From Hyphomicrobiaceae bacterium (lineage in GTDB: Bacteria > Pseudomonadota > Alphaproteobacteria > Rhizobiales > Hyphomicrobiaceae), in assembly GCA_002919265.1 (NCBI GenBank), contig PKEY01000085.1, positions 19,056-83,055 of the forward strand: 64,000 nt of DNA. Reading direction: 5' to 3'. The translations under genes and the position numbers were made by a program. Shown here piece by piece: positions 61,253-64,000 of the stretch; positions within the stretch are counted from its first letter, which is position 1, and every line of letters begins with the position of its first letter. Below the pieces are notes generated by a model. It saw nothing but the letters and a program-made list of their open reading frames with translations. It was not told the DNA's origin and searched no databases.

Positions 61253-62125
61253 TCACGCGCTTCTCGCTCCGAAAAGGCCGGATGGACGCCACAGCAGCAC
61301 GACGGCCATAAGGACATAAACCGCCAACCCGGCAACGACCGGCACGTAGGCTTTGCCCAAAGTATCGACGAGGCCGATCAGCAGCGCAGACCAGAAGGCG
61401 CCAGAAACCGAGCCCAGGCCGCCGATAACGACCACCACGAACGAAATGATCAAAAATCCGTCGCCCATATTCGGGTAGACGGAATAAAGCGGCGCTGCGA
61501 GCACGCCGGCCATGAGCGCCAGCGCGGTTCCTACCGCAAAAACGATGAGGTGAATGCGGCGCGCGTCGATGCCGAGAATGTCCACCATTTCCGGTTTTTC
61601 CGCCGCTGCCCGGATAATCGCCCCAATACGGGTGCGCTCGATCCAGAGAAACATGAGCGCAGCGAGCAACAGGCAAATGCCAATAACCGCGAAGCGATAG
61701 GCCGAGTAGCTGAAGCCGCTCGTAATCGGAACGGAAAAATCGAGCATGGCGGGTATTGGAACTGAATAGAATTCGTTGCCCACGAGGAGTGAGCGCGCCT
61801 CCTCGAACAACAGGATGAGGGCGAACGTCAGCAAGACCTGATCGAGATGCTCACGATGATAAAAATATCGGAAAAGAAACCGCTCCAGCAGAAGCCCAAG
61901 CACAATTCCGCCTACAATACCCGCAGGCAACGCCAGCCAAAGTGATCCGGTGAGGCTCGTCACCACGAAAGCCGTGTAGGCACCCACCATGAACAGTGAG
62001 CCGTGGGCCAGATTGATAATGCCCATCACGCCGAAAATCAGCGTGAGGCCGCTGGCAATCAGGAACAGCAGCAAACCGTATTGAATGCCATTGAGCAGCT
62101 GGGCGAAAAGGCCGGCGAAATCCAT
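61253..62125 (-). CDS. livH: Branched-chain-type ABC transporter permease
   Basis: IQYGLLLFLIASGLTLIFGVMGIINLAHGSLFMVGAYTAF. Confidence 0.95.
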   Translation of the reverse strand: MDFAGLFAQLLNGIQYGLLLFLIASGLTLIFGVMGIINLAHGSLFMVGAYTAFVVTSLTGSLWLALPAGIVGGIVLGLLLERFLFRYFYHREHLDQVLLTFALILLFEEARSLLVGNEFYSVPIPAMLDFSVPITSGFSYSAYRFAVIGICLLLAALMFLWIERTRIGAIIRAAAEKPEMVDILGIDARRIHLIVFAVGTALALMAGVLAAPLYSVYPNMGDGFLIISFVVVVIGGLGSVSGAFWSALLIGLVDTLGKAYVPVVAGLAVYVLMAVVLLWRPSGLFGARSA

Positions 62126-62161
62126 TTGTTTCGGCGAATTCCGGAAAGGCGAATGGCAGGA

Positions 62162-62216
62162 AGTGAGTAGCGGAAGGGAGTAGCTTTTCTCGACGATGCC
62201 CTATCCGCTACTCACT
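62162..62216 (-). repeat. Intercistronic inverted repeat between livK- and livH-type genes
   Basis: AGTGAGTAGCGGA (62162-62174) / TCCGCTACTCACT (62204-62216), 29-nt loop. Confidence 0.85.
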
Positions 62217-62230
62217 CACCGCGTTCTTTC

Positions 62231-63424
62231 TCAGGTCATCTTGCAGCCGGTGCCCGGGTCGGCCAGCTGCTCGGCCGCAATTCCGATCACCTTGTTCTGC
62301 CCATTTGTCACCTTCCGCAGATACATGTTGTGAATGACCTCGTGCGAAGGCGACATGGCCATCGGCCCGCGCGGACTGTCGATTTTCGCGTTCTCCAGGG
62401 CCTTGTGCAGGTTCTCTTCGTCCTCGATATCGCCGTTCACTGCCTCAAGACCAATCGCGAGCAGCTGCGCCGAGTCATAACCCTGAACCGCGTAGACGTC
62501 TGCCTCGCGCCCTGCCTTCTCGAGGAAGGCTTTGCGGAATGCGATGTTTTTCGGATTGTCGAGGCCATCGCCATAGTGCAGCGCCGTCTCGATACCCTCG
62601 GCAGCTTCCCCTTGGGCCTGCAACGTGCCCTCGGTCAGAAAGCCGTTGCCGCACAGCGGCGCCTTGAGGCCCGCTGCCGCGTATTCTTTCACAAACTGAA
62701 CCGCGCCACCGCCGGCGAAGAAGGCGCCGACGATATCCACCTCGAGCCCGGGAATCTGCGCCAGAAGCGGCTGGAAATTCGTTTGCGGGAACGGCAGCTT
62801 GAGAAAATCCACGAACGTTCCGCCCTGCTCCTCGAGGCCCTGCTTGAAGCCCTCGCAGGACTCGACGCCGGCAGCATAATCCCAGCTGACCCAGATACCT
62901 CTTTTGTACCCCTTCTTGCCAGCCGCAAGGCCAATGCCGTAGGCGGGCTGCCAGTTGGAGAACGAAGCGCGATAAACATTGCGCGCGCACAGCTCGCGCG
63001 TAATGGCCACGTTCCCGGCGTTCGGAATGATCGTCAGCGTGCCGCTTTCGCGAACAACGCGATGGATGCCCATCTGCACGCCCGAATGCACCGTGCCGAT
63101 CAGCACATCCACCTGGTCGCGCTTCACGAGACGATCTGCGTTCTGAGGGGCGAGCTCAGGCTTCGACTCGTCATCGAGCTTGATGAGCTCCACCTCGCGC
63201 CCACCGAGCTTTCCGCCCTTCTCGGCAATCACCATCTCGACGCCGTAGGTGATGTTTTCGCCGAGCTTCGCGTACGTGCCTGAATAGGGCAGCATGAGGC
63301 CGATTTTCAGCGGCCGCTTCTGCGCGATTGCCCAGCCGGTCGGCACCGCTGACAGCGCAGTAACCGCCGCCGCCCCCTTCAACACGCCCCGGCGCGAGAC
63401 GCCCTTCGCCTTCCTGATGGCCAT
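62231..63424 (-). CDS. livK: Branched-chain-type ABC transporter substrate-binding protein
   Basis: Start at 63424 (MAIRKAKGVSRRGVLKGAAAV, Tat-like signal); LKIGLMLPYSGTYAKLGENITYGVEMVIAEKGG. Confidence 0.92.
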   Translation of the reverse strand: MAIRKAKGVSRRGVLKGAAAVTALSAVPTGWAIAQKRPLKIGLMLPYSGTYAKLGENITYGVEMVIAEKGGKLGGREVELIKLDDESKPELAPQNADRLVKRDQVDVLIGTVHSGVQMGIHRVVRESGTLTIIPNAGNVAITRELCARNVYRASFSNWQPAYGIGLAAGKKGYKRGIWVSWDYAAGVESCEGFKQGLEEQGGTFVDFLKLPFPQTNFQPLLAQIPGLEVDIVGAFFAGGGAVQFVKEYAAAGLKAPLCGNGFLTEGTLQAQGEAAEGIETALHYGDGLDNPKNIAFRKAFLEKAGREADVYAVQGYDSAQLLAIGLEAVNGDIEDEENLHKALENAKIDSPRGPMAMSPSHEVIHNMYLRKVTNGQNKVIGIAAEQLADPGTGCKMT

Positions 63425-63595
63425 GGCTTCCTCCCTTTGCTTTCCCCCCGATCTACCATCGCCCTGGGAAAGCGAACAACATTTTCCCTGGAGTGTCCGT
63501 GTTGAGACACTTCCAGTTATTCTCGCTCGCATACGAAGCAGCTCTGCGCAAGATGTTGCTGCATAAGGCTTCTTCAGGATGGCGTTGGGAGGAAG

Positions 63596-63778
63596 TTGCC
63601 GTGTTTTCCGAGCCCGCTCCGTTGGGACGACACCTGGCAGGCAACGTTCAATCCGGATGATCCGGAGGCATCGCGATTTGCCGACGATGATGCCGAGCAG
63701 CGCTGGCGCGACGAGGGCTTGGCAATCGCCACCGAACTCGAGCGGGAGTGGCCGGGGCCAGTCGTCGTGAGGCTCTGA
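63596..63778 (+). CDS. Small acidic Trp-rich protein, TTG start, function unknown
   Basis: WDDTWQATFNPDDPEASRFADDDAEQRWRDEGLAIATELEREWPGPVVVRL; GGGAGG upstream but only 3 nt from TTG. Confidence 0.45.
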   Translation: MPCFPSPLRWDDTWQATFNPDDPEASRFADDDAEQRWRDEGLAIATELEREWPGPVVVRL

Positions 63779-63792
63779 GCCCATCCTGTGCA

Positions 63793-64000
63793 TCACCCCT
63801 TGATGACGATCAGCGGCGCCACCCGCGCCACCTTGCGGGACAATCCCGCTTCTTCGGCGGCATCGACGACGGCGCTGACATCCTTGTAAGCACCGGGCGC
63901 TTCTTCGGCCACACCGCGTAGCGAAGGGCTGCGGACCTCGATGCCCCTGGCCTTCAACTCGTCCACGACCTGCCGACCGCTCCAGGTGCGCACCGCCTGG
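63793..64000 (-). CDS. rtcB: C-terminal part of RtcB-family RNA ligase, truncated by window edge
   Basis: ARGIEVRSPSLRGVAEEAPGAYKDVSAVVDAAEEAGLSRKVARVAPLIVIKG matches the RtcB C-terminal signature as I recall it. Confidence 0.78.
   Translation of the reverse strand, partial: QAVRTWSGRQVVDELKARGIEVRSPSLRGVAEEAPGAYKDVSAVVDAAEEAGLSRKVARVAPLIVIKG

Noticed and set aside
62330-63283. 317-aa plus-strand ORF
   Set aside because: Antisense to livK; no recognisable motifs
63492-63511. AGTGTC/GACACT inverted repeat upstream of livK
   Set aside because: Only 6 bp and easily expected by chance; no supporting context
1-64000. CRISPR array, rRNA operon, prophage, IS element, toxin-antitoxin or defence island
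   Set aside because: No regularly spaced repeats, no transposase/integrase/phage proteins and no recognisable defence genes were seen

Overview
The window looks like a chromosomal segment of a GC-rich alphaproteobacterium, probably Hyphomicrobiales (inferred from gene content and protein style, not searched). It is mostly ordinary housekeeping and catabolic genes. These include msrA, fabI, aroC, trmL, the cytochrome bc1 operon petABC, a methylthioadenosine salvage group (mtnP, apt, mtnA), ychF, a P450, two adjacent DedA genes, and three GSTs. Further along are IclR-xsc (sulfoacetaldehyde acetyltransferase), tRNA-Ser(GCU), a DctPQM TRAP transporter, a Cys/Met-metabolism PLP enzyme, a stand-alone SucA-like E1 and a CaiB-type CoA transferase. 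The right side carries mrpABCDEFG, maeB, an OmpW protein, a livKHMGF-type ABC transporter and the C-terminus of an RtcB-type RNA ligase at the edge. I found no CRISPR array, rRNA, prophage or recognisable transposase. I also do not see a clearly novel defence or mobile system. The items most worth follow-up are: (i) the xsc / beta-hydroxyacid dehydrogenase / TRAP neighbourhood as a possible sulfonate-use locus; (ii) the stand-alone SucA paralogue with a short N-terminus; (iii) a 58-aa very basic protein with a strong Shine-Dalgarno that the ORF track misses; (iv) the hairpin-rich leader of mtnA; (v) long non-T-tailed hairpins just downstream of both solute-binding-protein genes (dctP and livK). 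All functional names come from reading the translations by eye; no search was run.
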